7,559 bases of DNA, taken from Candidatus Roizmanbacteria bacterium CG_4_9_14_0_2_um_filter_39_13. GTDB taxonomy: Bacteria > Patescibacteriota > Microgenomatia > UBA1406 > GWC2-37-13. The position numbers and the translations under genes are program-made. This document shows, in pieces, positions 1 to 6,211 of the stretch. The notes beneath the pieces are model-generated. The model ran no database searches. It was not told where the DNA came from and was given only the letters and a program-made list of their open reading frames with translations. How positions within the stretch are numbered: position 1 is the stretch's first letter; each line of letters opens with the position of its first letter. The stretch covers positions 1 to 7,559 of the forward strand of contig PFSC01000047.1 in NCBI GenBank assembly GCA_002788865.1, in the 5' to 3' direction.

Positions 1-319
1 GACCAAGAGTCGCGCTTGTCACCTCGTAAGGAAACTGAGAAAGGATGCCATAAAAACTGAGCGCGCTTTCAAATGATACATATGAGGATTCGGTAAGAAA
101 ATTTGCAAGAGTAAACTCACTACAAGAGTACTTTTTTAGTGCATATTTATTTCGTTCAATCTTAATCAATACCCCGCTGTCTATTAAGCGATTGACAACT
201 TTGAATAAAGAACTGGATTTTCCAACTCCCAAATGTTCCCGTAATGTTTTTAAGGTAAACAACTGGACGGACGATTCGTATATTTTTTTAGTTATCAGAC
301 TCATATCGTATGATTTCAT
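1..319 (-). CDS. AbiEi-family type IV antitoxin / transcriptional regulator (3' end outside window)
   Basis: The reading frame is open for 106 codons and runs off the left edge. The N-terminal ~60 residues form a winged helix-turn-helix: a helix with FTLKTLREHLGVGKSS, a recognition-like helix SLFKVVNRLIDSGVLIKI, and a beta wing ERNKYALKK. It is followed by YVSFESALSFYGILSQFPYE, a signature of AbiEi antitoxins ('regulators of viral defence systems'). In the family, AbiEi represses its own operon by binding inverted repeats and neutralises the nucleotidyltransferase toxin AbiEii, which would lie just beyond the window. ATG codons at 319 and 304 are in frame. I take 319 because the predicted transcript starts about 3-4 bases before it; 304 is possible, and neither has a Shine-Dalgarno sequence. 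The family call is by motif recognition. The partner toxin is inferred, not seen, and a solitary AbiEi-like regulator is the alternative. Confidence 0.8.
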   Translation of the reverse strand, partial: MKSYDMSLITKKIYESSVQLFTLKTLREHLGVGKSSSLFKVVNRLIDSGVLIKIERNKYALKKYSCSEFTLANFLTESSYVSFESALSFYGILSQFPYEVTSATLG

Positions 320-345
320 ATACTATCTATAATAGAGAGTATATG
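317..345. promoter_or_regulatory. 29-bp palindromic operator over the AbiEi promoter and start codon
   Basis: The two 14-base arms, CATATACTATCTAT and ATAGAGAGTATATG, are separated by a single A and are reverse complements except at one position. The palindrome covers the whole -10 element (329-334), the predicted transcription start and the upstream ATG of the AbiEi-like gene. A dimeric winged-helix protein bound here would exclude RNA polymerase. This fits the known negative autoregulation of AbiEi-type antitoxins through inverted repeats. The palindrome is directly visible; the identity of the binder is inferred. Confidence 0.75.
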
Positions 346-357
346 CAATCTTGTCAA
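329..357 (-). promoter_or_regulatory. Promoter of the AbiEi-like gene
   Basis: On the minus strand there is a perfect -35 TTGACA (352-357), a 17-base spacer and a -10 TATTAT (329-334). Nine bases separate the -10 from the ATG at 319, so the transcript would be almost leaderless. The -35 lies in the 35-bp gap downstream of the radical SAM gene, which lets the antitoxin gene be expressed independently of the upstream cluster. This is the strongest sigma-70-type promoter in the window. Confidence 0.75.
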
Positions 358-380
358 GAAGAATTGGGGGAAGCTATGCC

Positions 381-2117
381 TTACAAATTCATCGCACTCT
401 CCTCAAGTTTTATCGCATCCTTTTCCCGATCAACTGAAGTGTTTGGTCGGAAGAAATGCCCAAACAAGGCTTTTCCTGCATTTTTTATGAATGCTAACGA
501 GAAGTAATTCACTTTCGTCTGATTTGGATCAAAGTCCAGAAGATGTCCGATCAGCTTCCATCCCATGTAAAAAAGATATTTAAAATCGTGAAAGCTTCGA
601 ATCTCAAGAATCTTTCTCGTAATATATTGAGGAGTCATAAATACTGAATACAGATCCTGTTCCAGTTCCAGTATCTTTTCTTGAGGGAATGGCGTCTTCA
701 TTACGGGTCGTCGCATATCAAAGTCATCATAATTATCAGTAAGCAACCATCCTTTTTCCTTACATTCTTTGTAGAGCGGGGTTCCTGGATATGGGATCAC
801 AATAGTCGCCTGCATGGTTTCGTAATACCCTTTTTTGAATGCATATTTTGCGATGTCAATCGTTCTTCGCGCTTCCTCATATGTCTCCCATGGATACCCA
901 AGCATGATCGTAATATGGGGGTCCAAACCTGCTTTACTTGCCATCTTTGGTCCATTTATGGCATCTGCCTCCTTGGTTCCTTTGTCGAGCTTGTCGAGCG
1001 TTTTTTGATTGCCAGACTCCATGCCATACAGAATGAATCGAAAGTTTGCTTTGCCCATGAGGTCATAATATTCTTGATTTAAGGCATTGAATCTCATATT
1101 ACATCCGTACACTACTTTTTTGTTGTAGCTACTATCTATGAGAAGATTGCAGAATTTTTTGAGTTTTGGACCTATGAACATGGTACCAGCATCGTCAAAT
1201 ATCTCCTTGATGCCATAATTATCCACAACATGTTTGACCTCTGCAAAAAGTCGTTCTGGTGAAAAGCTTCGATAACTTCCAATGGGGTTTATCGTATGGT
1301 CCCAGACACAGAATGTGCATCTATTCCACCAACAATCTCGCCCACTATACATATATGTTCCGGGGGTATATTTGTAGTTTCCGTTGTCGTATGCATATAG
1401 TTCCCATTTGGTAAGATCTCGGTCGACAAACGGAAGGTCGTCAAGTTTGTGCTTGAGAGATGCAGGGCCTGAGTTATAAATCACTTCTCCTGATTTTAAT
1501 TTCTTTTCGCGTCGTTGATCCTTTGATACTTTGATATTTTGATCACTTGACCGCCAGTACACACCACTTTCCAGCGGCTCACCTTTATAAATATGATTGA
1601 GTAGATTTACTACGACAAAATCATAATCTCCTCCAGTGATAGCATAATCTACCGGGCTATTTTCAAATATTTCTATTGGAAGATAGCTGATGTGGTCCCC
1701 TACCCAAATGAGCTTCAGGTGTGGTAGTTTTTTCTTGAGATCTTTGATCTGTTTCCAGTGAGTTTTCACGATTGGAGACTTTGTCTCAACCATCAGATAA
1801 TCTGGACTTGTTGCCGTCAGTTCGTCCACCCACTGATCGTACGTTTTTTCCTCTGCTATTCCATCCATCCAATAGGTGTTGTATCCGTGTTTTTGTAGAT
1901 TCGAGGCAGCATATGCCGGGACAATAGGATAAATATATGTTTTTGCGTTAAAGTATTGAAACTGTCTATTTTGGGAAAGAAGGGCAACACCCTTTTTTGA
2001 TTCAATCGGCGCATATCCAACAACAATGGTAATTTCAGAAGGAGATTTTATTTTCACGCCTTTTGTATCTGTTTTTACTACTTTTGAAGTAGTTTTTTTG
2101 GGTGTAGTTTTTTTCAT
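381..2117 (-). CDS. Cobalamin-binding domain radical SAM protein (class B-like)
   Basis: This is a 578-residue protein from the ATG at 2117; a GTG at 2132 would add five residues. After a Lys/Thr-rich N-terminus, residues ~25-170 resemble a B12-binding Rossmann domain (ITIVVGYAP, LQKHGYNTYWMDG, DYLMVETKSP, LKLIWVGDH, VDYAITGGDYD). The DxHxxG histidine motif is absent, as in many radical SAM relatives. Residues ~245-460 form the radical SAM barrel. Its cluster motif is DCWWNRCTFC, giving Cys262, Cys267 and Cys270 with CX4CX2C rather than CX3CX2C spacing. Further barrel signatures are EIFDDAGTMF, FILYGMESGNQKTLDKL and TIMLGYPWETYEEA. The family cleaves SAM reductively to a 5'-deoxyadenosyl radical and often methylates or rearranges lipids, antibiotics or peptides; the substrate here is unknown. 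The gene lies 55 bp after the ferredoxin gene and downstream of two glycosyltransferases, which suggests an envelope-related role. The family call is secure; the reaction is not. Confidence 0.9.
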   Translation of the reverse strand: MKKTTPKKTTSKVVKTDTKGVKIKSPSEITIVVGYAPIESKKGVALLSQNRQFQYFNAKTYIYPIVPAYAASNLQKHGYNTYWMDGIAEEKTYDQWVDELTATSPDYLMVETKSPIVKTHWKQIKDLKKKLPHLKLIWVGDHISYLPIEIFENSPVDYAITGGDYDFVVVNLLNHIYKGEPLESGVYWRSSDQNIKVSKDQRREKKLKSGEVIYNSGPASLKHKLDDLPFVDRDLTKWELYAYDNGNYKYTPGTYMYSGRDCWWNRCTFCVWDHTINPIGSYRSFSPERLFAEVKHVVDNYGIKEIFDDAGTMFIGPKLKKFCNLLIDSSYNKKVVYGCNMRFNALNQEYYDLMGKANFRFILYGMESGNQKTLDKLDKGTKEADAINGPKMASKAGLDPHITIMLGYPWETYEEARRTIDIAKYAFKKGYYETMQATIVIPYPGTPLYKECKEKGWLLTDNYDDFDMRRPVMKTPFPQEKILELEQDLYSVFMTPQYITRKILEIRSFHDFKYLFYMGWKLIGHLLDFDPNQTKVNYFSLAFIKNAGKALFGHFFRPNTSVDREKDAIKLEESAMNL

Positions 2118-2143
2118 ATAGTATTTCTGCACCTGACAATGCC

Positions 2144-2172
2144 AGTATGGCAGTTTTGCTTTTGGATGTCAA
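2144..2172 (-). promoter_or_regulatory. Candidate internal promoter for the radical SAM gene
   Basis: On the minus strand a perfect TTGACA (2167-2172) begins immediately after the ferredoxin stop codon. It is followed by 17 bases and CATACT (2144-2149), which matches TATAAT at four of six positions. A start near 2137 would give a leader of about 20 bases to the ATG at 2117. The -10 sits within the small inverted repeat TGCCA-GTA-TGGCA (2140-2152). The -35 and spacing are good and the -10 is weak. Confidence 0.4.
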
Positions 2173-2421
2173 TCACTTTGGCCAGACTTTTTTGCCTTTG
2201 ACAAATATTTCAATTGCGGCAACAGGACAGGATTGTGCGGCTGCGATAATTTTTTCAAGTTTGTCCCACTCTTCATTTTTGATGATGGCAATATTTTCTT
2301 CATCAAGATCAAAAGTGTTCGGTGCATAAACGACACAGGTTGCGGCACTAATGCATAGTTTGCGAATTATCTTGATTTCTATATCGTCTTTTTTGACAAC
2401 ATCAATATTATCTTTAATCAT
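2173..2421 (-). CDS. Small single-cluster ferredoxin with a missing second cysteine
   Basis: This 82-residue protein has a ferredoxin fold typical of bacterial mono-cluster ferredoxins: CISAATCVVYAPNTFDLDEE (residues 23-42) and AAAQSCPVAAIEIF (60-73). Only three cysteines are present, Cys23, Cys29 and Cys65. The usual CxxCxxC motif reads C-I-S-A-A-T-C, so the second ligand position is Ala26. Related ferredoxins without this cysteine can carry a [3Fe-4S] cluster or a [4Fe-4S] cluster with a non-cysteine ligand. It presumably carries electrons in the cytoplasm. It lies 30 bp after a glycosyltransferase and 55 bp before the radical SAM gene, so it is a natural candidate to reduce that enzyme's cluster or cobalamin; this link is inferred from position. 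The start is the ATG at 2421, without a Shine-Dalgarno sequence. The fold call is confident. Confidence 0.85.
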   Translation of the reverse strand: MIKDNIDVVKKDDIEIKIIRKLCISAATCVVYAPNTFDLDEENIAIIKNEEWDKLEKIIAAAQSCPVAAIEIFVKGKKVWPK

Positions 2422-2451
2422 AGGGTATGCAGAAAATATAACACAGATTCT

Positions 2452-3474
2452 CTAATATATTTTATCTTTTTTTTGCCACCCAATAATCAATCCTTTTATG
2501 AAATATACTCCATACGTGATATGAGTCATTACAAGGATCATTCCAGCAAGTACACTCAGGGTAATATTTTGAGTGGATACTGCAAATAGTATGCATTGTA
2601 TGATGATTCCAGCAATGTATATTTTGAGAGGAATGATCAGAATAGGAAGTACTGTCATTCTAACGATAGGAAGGGTCAGGGTATTCATCACTGCAAGTCC
2701 TACTATGTACAGAACAAACAGTGTTGGTATTACATAAGCGATTCGCCGTGAATTCTTGTCACCATGGGCAAAAAAAGCTCCTCGATGAAATCCATATTGA
2801 CTATGTTGCTTGAGAAAGTCCAGCAAATTATTTCTGCGATGATGGTAAATCAGCACATCAGGATGATACAGAATTTTGCCGTTTTTTCTGTTCACAAGCT
2901 CTTCACAGAGTTTGCTATCTTCGCCCGGCCAAAAATCATTGTCAAATCCTCCAAGATCAAGAAATATCTTTTTTTTAATCAAAAAATTCATCGAAGGATA
3001 ATCATCGACATATCGTTCTTTTTCAGGAGTAAAACGATAGGCAAACCCTCCCGAGCCAATCGGCGATTTCAAAAGTACATCAAAAACACGCTCCCAGTCA
3101 TTCGTTTTTTTAGGAAGTACTCCGGGTCCACATACCGCTTCAACTTTCTTTTCTTGAAACAATTTTGCTGCTTTTTCTAGCCACTGTGGAGATGGATATG
3201 CATCATCGTCTATGAATGCGATTATTTCTCCTTTTGCAACTCGTGCTCCAATATTACGTTTTTGTGCGGGTCGTGTGATTTTTCCGGTAGGAATGATGCG
3301 AAGCCATGGGTATTTTTTTAGGAGAATTTGGTCATTTTTGGTTGAGTCATTTGGCAGAAGAAGAACTTCAAAATGAGGATATGTCAATTTTTGAAGTCCG
3401 GGGAGACCTTCGTCTAAAGAGTATGACCCAACTTCTTTGACCGGGATGATCACGCTAAATGTCGGTTGTTTCAT
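2452..3474 (-). CDS. GT2-family glycosyltransferase with C-terminal membrane segments
   Basis: This 340-residue protein has a GT-A domain in residues ~1-240. It starts with FSVIIPVKEVGS and has QKRNIGARVAKGEIIAFIDD leading into the acidic DDDAYP motif (Asp89-91), which binds the metal and sugar nucleotide. It also has MNFLIKKKIFLDLGGFDNDF, the catalytic-base-type GED (Glu185-Asp186), and HHRR at 211-214. Residues ~245-333 are hydrophobic and form about three membrane segments, so the enzyme is membrane-anchored with its active site in the cytoplasm. It would transfer a sugar from a nucleotide donor to a membrane lipid or growing glycan; donor and acceptor are not readable. It follows the other glycosyltransferase by 15 bp and is probably cotranscribed with it. 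The family call is firm and the specificity unknown. Confidence 0.9.
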   Translation of the reverse strand: MKQPTFSVIIPVKEVGSYSLDEGLPGLQKLTYPHFEVLLLPNDSTKNDQILLKKYPWLRIIPTGKITRPAQKRNIGARVAKGEIIAFIDDDAYPSPQWLEKAAKLFQEKKVEAVCGPGVLPKKTNDWERVFDVLLKSPIGSGGFAYRFTPEKERYVDDYPSMNFLIKKKIFLDLGGFDNDFWPGEDSKLCEELVNRKNGKILYHPDVLIYHHRRNNLLDFLKQHSQYGFHRGAFFAHGDKNSRRIAYVIPTLFVLYIVGLAVMNTLTLPIVRMTVLPILIIPLKIYIAGIIIQCILFAVSTQNITLSVLAGMILVMTHITYGVYFIKGLIIGWQKKDKIY

Positions 3475-3491
3475 TTCGTTTCGTTTCGTTT
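3469..3491. repeat. Pentanucleotide tandem repeat between the two glycosyltransferase genes
   Basis: The plus strand reads TTTCA followed by three perfect TTTCG units and TTTA; on the minus strand this is a run of CGAAA units. It fills the whole 15-bp gap between the stop codon of the upstream glycosyltransferase (3490-3492) and the ATG of the downstream one (3474), and overlaps both. It occupies the place where a Shine-Dalgarno sequence would be expected. Confidence 0.7.
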
Positions 3492-4293
3492 AATGAGAAT
3501 GTATTGGTTCATAAATCGTCATGTCATTGGGGTATATCATTTTGTTTTTTGGGGAAGAATAATAATGAAGGATGTTTTTTCGGTAGAATATTGCAAGAGT
3601 ATCAGTAAATATTCCACGAATAGACTTAATTGTGGCCGCGGTGGTCATTGATCCCAAGTTGTAGTCAAGCTTGATCGGTGCTTCAAATATTCTATTGTGC
3701 CCGAGAAGTTTTGAGACGACTAAAATTTCCAAATCCCCGGCAAACTTCTTTTCGACAAGTCTCGGAAGGACCTTCTCAATGACGCTTTTTTTGAAAATTT
3801 TGATTCCTGCTTGAGTATCTTGGACATCCACCCCAAAAAGAAATTTAACCAAATAATAATATCCAAGACTTAAGATCTTTCGTTGCAACGAGTATTTGAC
3901 TTGAGAAGCAGGATGACGTTTGGATCCAACAATAATGTCAGCTTTGTACCACTCCATATGTTCAAGAAGCATCGAAATACCATTTGGGTCAATATCCATC
4001 CCCGAATCCATGAACATGACGTAGTCCCCTTTTGCCTCATGCATACCAACGCGAATAGCAAAGCTTTTACCTTGATTTTCCTTGTACCAGACAATTTTGA
4101 CTTTCGGAAGCTGTGCTTTTTTCAGCTTTTCTACGGTCTGATCTACTTTTCCATCCACGACCACAATGATCTCATGGTCATATCGGATTGTCTCAAGGGC
4201 TTTTTGTATATGGACGATATTCTCGACTATCGTCTTTTCTTGTTTGTATGCAGGTATTATCAAACTGAGGAAGTGAGATGTGTGTTCATTCAT
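3490..4293 (-). CDS. GT2-family glycosyltransferase, polyprenyl-phosphate sugar synthase-like (DPM1-like)
   Basis: This 267-residue protein has an N-terminal GT-A core beginning LSLIIPAYKQEKTIVENI (residues 10-27). It also has HEIIVVVDG (40-48), ENQGKSFAIRVGMHEAKGDY (72-91), DSGMDIDP (96-103), GSKRHPASQV (123-132) and QDTQAGIKIFKK (158-169). The last two motifs are characteristic of dolichyl- or polyprenyl-phosphate mannose/glucose synthase relatives, which load a sugar from GDP- or UDP-sugar onto a lipid phosphate carrier at the cytoplasmic face. No membrane segment is present. The usual DADL-type motif reads D-S-G-M, so the second Asp of DXD is Gly98, with Asp100 and Asp102 nearby. I chose the ATG at 4293. 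A TTG at 4338 would extend the frame by 15 residues, but that segment is the duplicated repeat C. A TATAAT box (4303-4308) lies 9 bases before the ATG. It likely heads the cluster running to the ferredoxin and radical SAM genes. Confidence 0.9.
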   Translation of the reverse strand: MNEHTSHFLSLIIPAYKQEKTIVENIVHIQKALETIRYDHEIIVVVDGKVDQTVEKLKKAQLPKVKIVWYKENQGKSFAIRVGMHEAKGDYVMFMDSGMDIDPNGISMLLEHMEWYKADIIVGSKRHPASQVKYSLQRKILSLGYYYLVKFLFGVDVQDTQAGIKIFKKSVIEKVLPRLVEKKFAGDLEILVVSKLLGHNRIFEAPIKLDYNLGSMTTAATIKSIRGIFTDTLAIFYRKNILHYYSSPKNKMIYPNDMTIYEPIHSH

Positions 4294-4302
4294 TGCAGTC
4301 TC

Positions 4303-4308
4303 ATTATA
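4303..4308 (-). promoter_or_regulatory. Candidate -10 box for the glycosyltransferase cluster
   Basis: A perfect TATAAT lies on the minus strand, 9 bases before the ATG at 4293, the same spacing as at the AbiEi-like gene. No good -35 is found at 16-18 bases; the best positions read TACAAA or ATACAA and fall inside repeat C. A near-leaderless mRNA is predicted if the box is used. Confidence 0.35.
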
Positions 4309-4318
4309 ATACGAAGTT

Positions 4319-4338
4319 CTACTCTTTTGTATCACCAA
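4319..4338. repeat. 20-bp direct repeat, copy C (3' end of the PsbP-like gene)
   Basis: CTACTCTTTTGTATCACCAA is identical to 6935-6954, where it forms the last codons and stop of the PsbP-like gene (minus strand: L-G-D-T-K-E-stop). Here it has no intact gene. It lies 35 bp after the stop of the small membrane protein and just upstream of the first glycosyltransferase. Homology to copy B stops abruptly at 4338, as at a recombination joint. Copy A (6128-6147) matches at 16 of 20 positions. Confidence 0.8.
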
Positions 4339-4373
4339 TACCAGGATGACGGTGCGTAAGCTGAATTATAAAC

Positions 4374-4829
4374 TCAATCAGAATCAAAAATTTTTTCAAC
4401 TGATTCCTCAAACTGCTTAGTATTTATGTCAATAATATAACTTAATAGACAGCTTGAACCACAACCTTTATAAACCTTAATCTTATTATTGTTCATCCAT
4501 TCAAAGTAAGACAGGTGAAAATTGCCTTGAAATATAGTTTCCTTTTTATCATTTTGTTCGACAATGAGTGAAGTATAATCTCGATCGCCGATCGTTTTAA
4601 TATCCATCACAAACTTATTTTGATAATATGCAACCTTCCTATTATCTGGAGAATGCTCAAGAGATCTTTCTTTTAAATCCGCGTTTCCTTTTTCGTGTAT
4701 TTTTATAGGATCTTCTTGAATCTGAGATTGTGAAACTGGTGTATCTACAACATTGAGATGCCAAAAAATAAACAAACCCATGCTAATTCCAATCAATAAG
4801 ATTAATAAAAGCGTTGGTTTGCGTTTCAT
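4374..4829 (-). CDS. Small membrane-anchored extracytoplasmic protein of unknown function
   Basis: This 151-residue protein is counted from the ATG at 4829, one base after the stop of the SleB-like gene. An in-frame ATG at 4841 would overlap that gene by a few codons. Residues 1-26 are a signal anchor: MKRK followed by a long hydrophobic stretch and no lipobox cysteine, so the rest should face outward. A polar linker (~27-55) leads to a compact beta-rich domain with SPDNRKVAYYQNKFVMDI, a YFEWMNNNKIKVYKG strand pair and GCGSSCLLSYIIDI, whose two cysteines could form a disulfide. The SPDxRKVAYY and W-x-N-N-x-I-x-V pattern resembles one or two beta-propeller blades, but at this length a full propeller is impossible. 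I do not recognise the family. It is tightly coupled to the SleB-like hydrolase gene and probably cotranscribed with it, for example as a partner or regulator in the envelope; that role is a guess. Confidence 0.7.
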   Translation of the reverse strand: MKRKPTLLLILLIGISMGLFIFWHLNVVDTPVSQSQIQEDPIKIHEKGNADLKERSLEHSPDNRKVAYYQNKFVMDIKTIGDRDYTSLIVEQNDKKETIFQGNFHLSYFEWMNNNKIKVYKGCGSSCLLSYIIDINTKQFEESVEKIFDSD

Positions 4830-4830
4830 T

Positions 4831-6078
4831 TTATATTTCATTGGGATCTCGATAAAAGAGAAAATCCCCAATTGGTTTTATGTATATAGCTCCAGGAACA
4901 CTCTCGGTGACAAATTTTTCTTGCGATAAATCTGAAGAATGAAAGAAAGTTGCACCTCCCGTTGGATCATTTCCTATCCCGCTGATAACACGAAGAGCTA
5001 CCTCATAAGAATTAAACCAAGCTTTTTGGATTATAGTATTTTTTGTTTTCAATGGATCAATCAATAAAGGAAAATTATCTTTTTCATTAGGGTTGAATGA
5101 AGAAAATTGATAGTATTTACCATCGTTTTTTAAAATAATCTCATGATAACTCTTTCCAAAATATTGACGATTAGCTCGCAAACGATTCTTAATTACCCAT
5201 GCCACGCCAGTCATAGCTTCATCTGACTGATTTCTCGCTTCTCCAAAAATTAACCGTGCCAAAATTATCACATCAGTATCATCATAAAAATCCCCTGTCC
5301 ATTTAGGATTATCAACTGTTGGTATTCCAGCCAAAAGTGGTAGAGTGCTACCAAAATCCAGAACAAGTTTGCTGAACGTCGGCATTCGATCAGCATCAAA
5401 CTCAATGTAGTGTAAATCCTGTGGCAAATTTATAGTAAATATTTCAGTTTCAGTTTTTGTTGGCGCAATCCAAGGCAAAAGGGAGCCTGCATATCTCCAC
5501 AAGAAATGCTTAATAGTTCTAAGTGGGTTTCCCTGTGTGTTGCCGTCAATAATGATTTTGACATCGTCGCTGTCTCTTTTGCGACGAGAGTAGGTAATAG
5601 TTGGAGCTATTGACTTCAAGAGTAGATTGTCTAGAACAAAAGTCAGCCATGGTCGCCTATCACCATCTTCAGCTTGAATTTTAGGTTCCAAAGTGAGCTT
5701 GTCAGTTGGACTCAAAGCATAGACCTGTAGGTTCTCAAAAGTGGCAGTACCGAGGGGTTGATCTGCTTCTAGAACAATCTCATGATCTTTCCCTTTCAGA
5801 AAAGTGAGAAAATAAACAATTTTAGATAAGTTATGCAGCCTTCCTCCGCTGAAAGCGGCAGGAGAATCCTTTAGTCTGTCAGAATGAAGTTTAGGAAAGG
5901 TCTTTCCATCTATCTTGACAATCAAATCTTCGTCGTCGGTTACAGTTGGAGAAATTTGTTTTTCACTTTTTGTCCGAGCTGTAATGATAATTAAATGGTA
6001 AGAAGAGAAACTGGAAAACTTTATTTTTTCTTTCATTTTAATTGTTCTACTGTGTACATCCTCAAAAATTGACTTCAT
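4831..6078 (-). CDS. SleB-type cell-wall hydrolase with duplicated N-terminal beta domains
   Basis: The protein has 415 residues from the ATG at 6078; an in-frame ATG at 6036 would give 401. The C-terminal ~145 residues match the SleB/Hydrolase_2 family of peptidoglycan lytic enzymes. They contain IILARLIFGEARNQSDEAMT with Glu280 as the expected catalytic glutamate, GVAWVIKNRL, YYQFSSFNP, a region equivalent to AW..A..V..G, and DPTGGATFFHSS. The N-terminal ~265 residues seem to contain two diverged copies of one beta-rich unit. The first is DLIVKIDGKTF … GKDHEIVLEADQP … TFENLQVYAL; the second is DVKIIIDGNTQ … DLHYIEFDADRMP … TFSKLVLDFG. These may be carbohydrate-binding or scaffold domains. 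No signal peptide or membrane segment is visible, which is odd for an enzyme acting on the wall. The expected role is cleavage of peptidoglycan for remodelling or on another cell. The hydrolase call is good; the N-terminal interpretation is inference. Confidence 0.85.
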   Translation of the reverse strand: MKSIFEDVHSRTIKMKEKIKFSSFSSYHLIIITARTKSEKQISPTVTDDEDLIVKIDGKTFPKLHSDRLKDSPAAFSGGRLHNLSKIVYFLTFLKGKDHEIVLEADQPLGTATFENLQVYALSPTDKLTLEPKIQAEDGDRRPWLTFVLDNLLLKSIAPTITYSRRKRDSDDVKIIIDGNTQGNPLRTIKHFLWRYAGSLLPWIAPTKTETEIFTINLPQDLHYIEFDADRMPTFSKLVLDFGSTLPLLAGIPTVDNPKWTGDFYDDTDVIILARLIFGEARNQSDEAMTGVAWVIKNRLRANRQYFGKSYHEIILKNDGKYYQFSSFNPNEKDNFPLLIDPLKTKNTIIQKAWFNSYEVALRVISGIGNDPTGGATFFHSSDLSQEKFVTESVPGAIYIKPIGDFLFYRDPNEI

Positions 6079-6127
6079 GGTTTTAGTTTAACATGTTTCC
6101 AATTTTTTATTTGACCCTTTGTATAGG

Positions 6128-6193
6128 CTAGTTTTCGGTATCACCAAGATATTCAAATGAAGCTACGATCTGATCGAGCTCGTCATAGAGCTC
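6128..6193 (-). pseudogene. Remnant of the PsbP-like gene's 3' end (repeat copy A)
   Basis: The minus strand encodes ELYDELDQIVASFEYLGDTE, then Asn and a TAG stop. This parallels ELYDELDQIATSFEYLGDTK-E-stop of the intact gene at 6935-7468. Positions 6138-6193 match 6945-7000 at 53 of 56 bases, and all three differences are transitions. There is no upstream part of the gene: homology ends where the tail of hepT begins. The remnant is in frame with hepT, seven codons after its TGA, so read-through would append it to the toxin. Confidence 0.85.
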
Positions 6194-6211
6194 AAGTGGA
6201 TTTTGTGATGA

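Noticed and set aside
982..999. Nine-base tandem repeat TTGTCGAGC in the radical SAM gene
   Set aside because: It simply encodes the repeated L-D-K of the conserved TLDKLDKG segment, so protein sequence explains it.
681..1082. Plus-strand open frame of 133 codons
   Set aside because: It lies entirely antisense to the radical SAM coding region, has no recognisable domain and has no start signals. Other plus-strand frames at 310-507, 2764-3180, 3883-4359, 6236-6466 and 6584-6778 are shadows of the same kind.
2140..2152. Inverted repeat TGCCA-GTA-TGGCA as a transcription terminator
   Set aside because: The stem is only five base pairs. The T-rich stretch follows on the plus strand, where no gene ends, and the minus strand has no T tract after it.
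4294..4338. TTG start extending the first glycosyltransferase by 15 residues
   Set aside because: The extension is made of repeat C and promoter-like sequence. The ATG at 4293 places the GT-A domain at the normal distance from the N-terminus.
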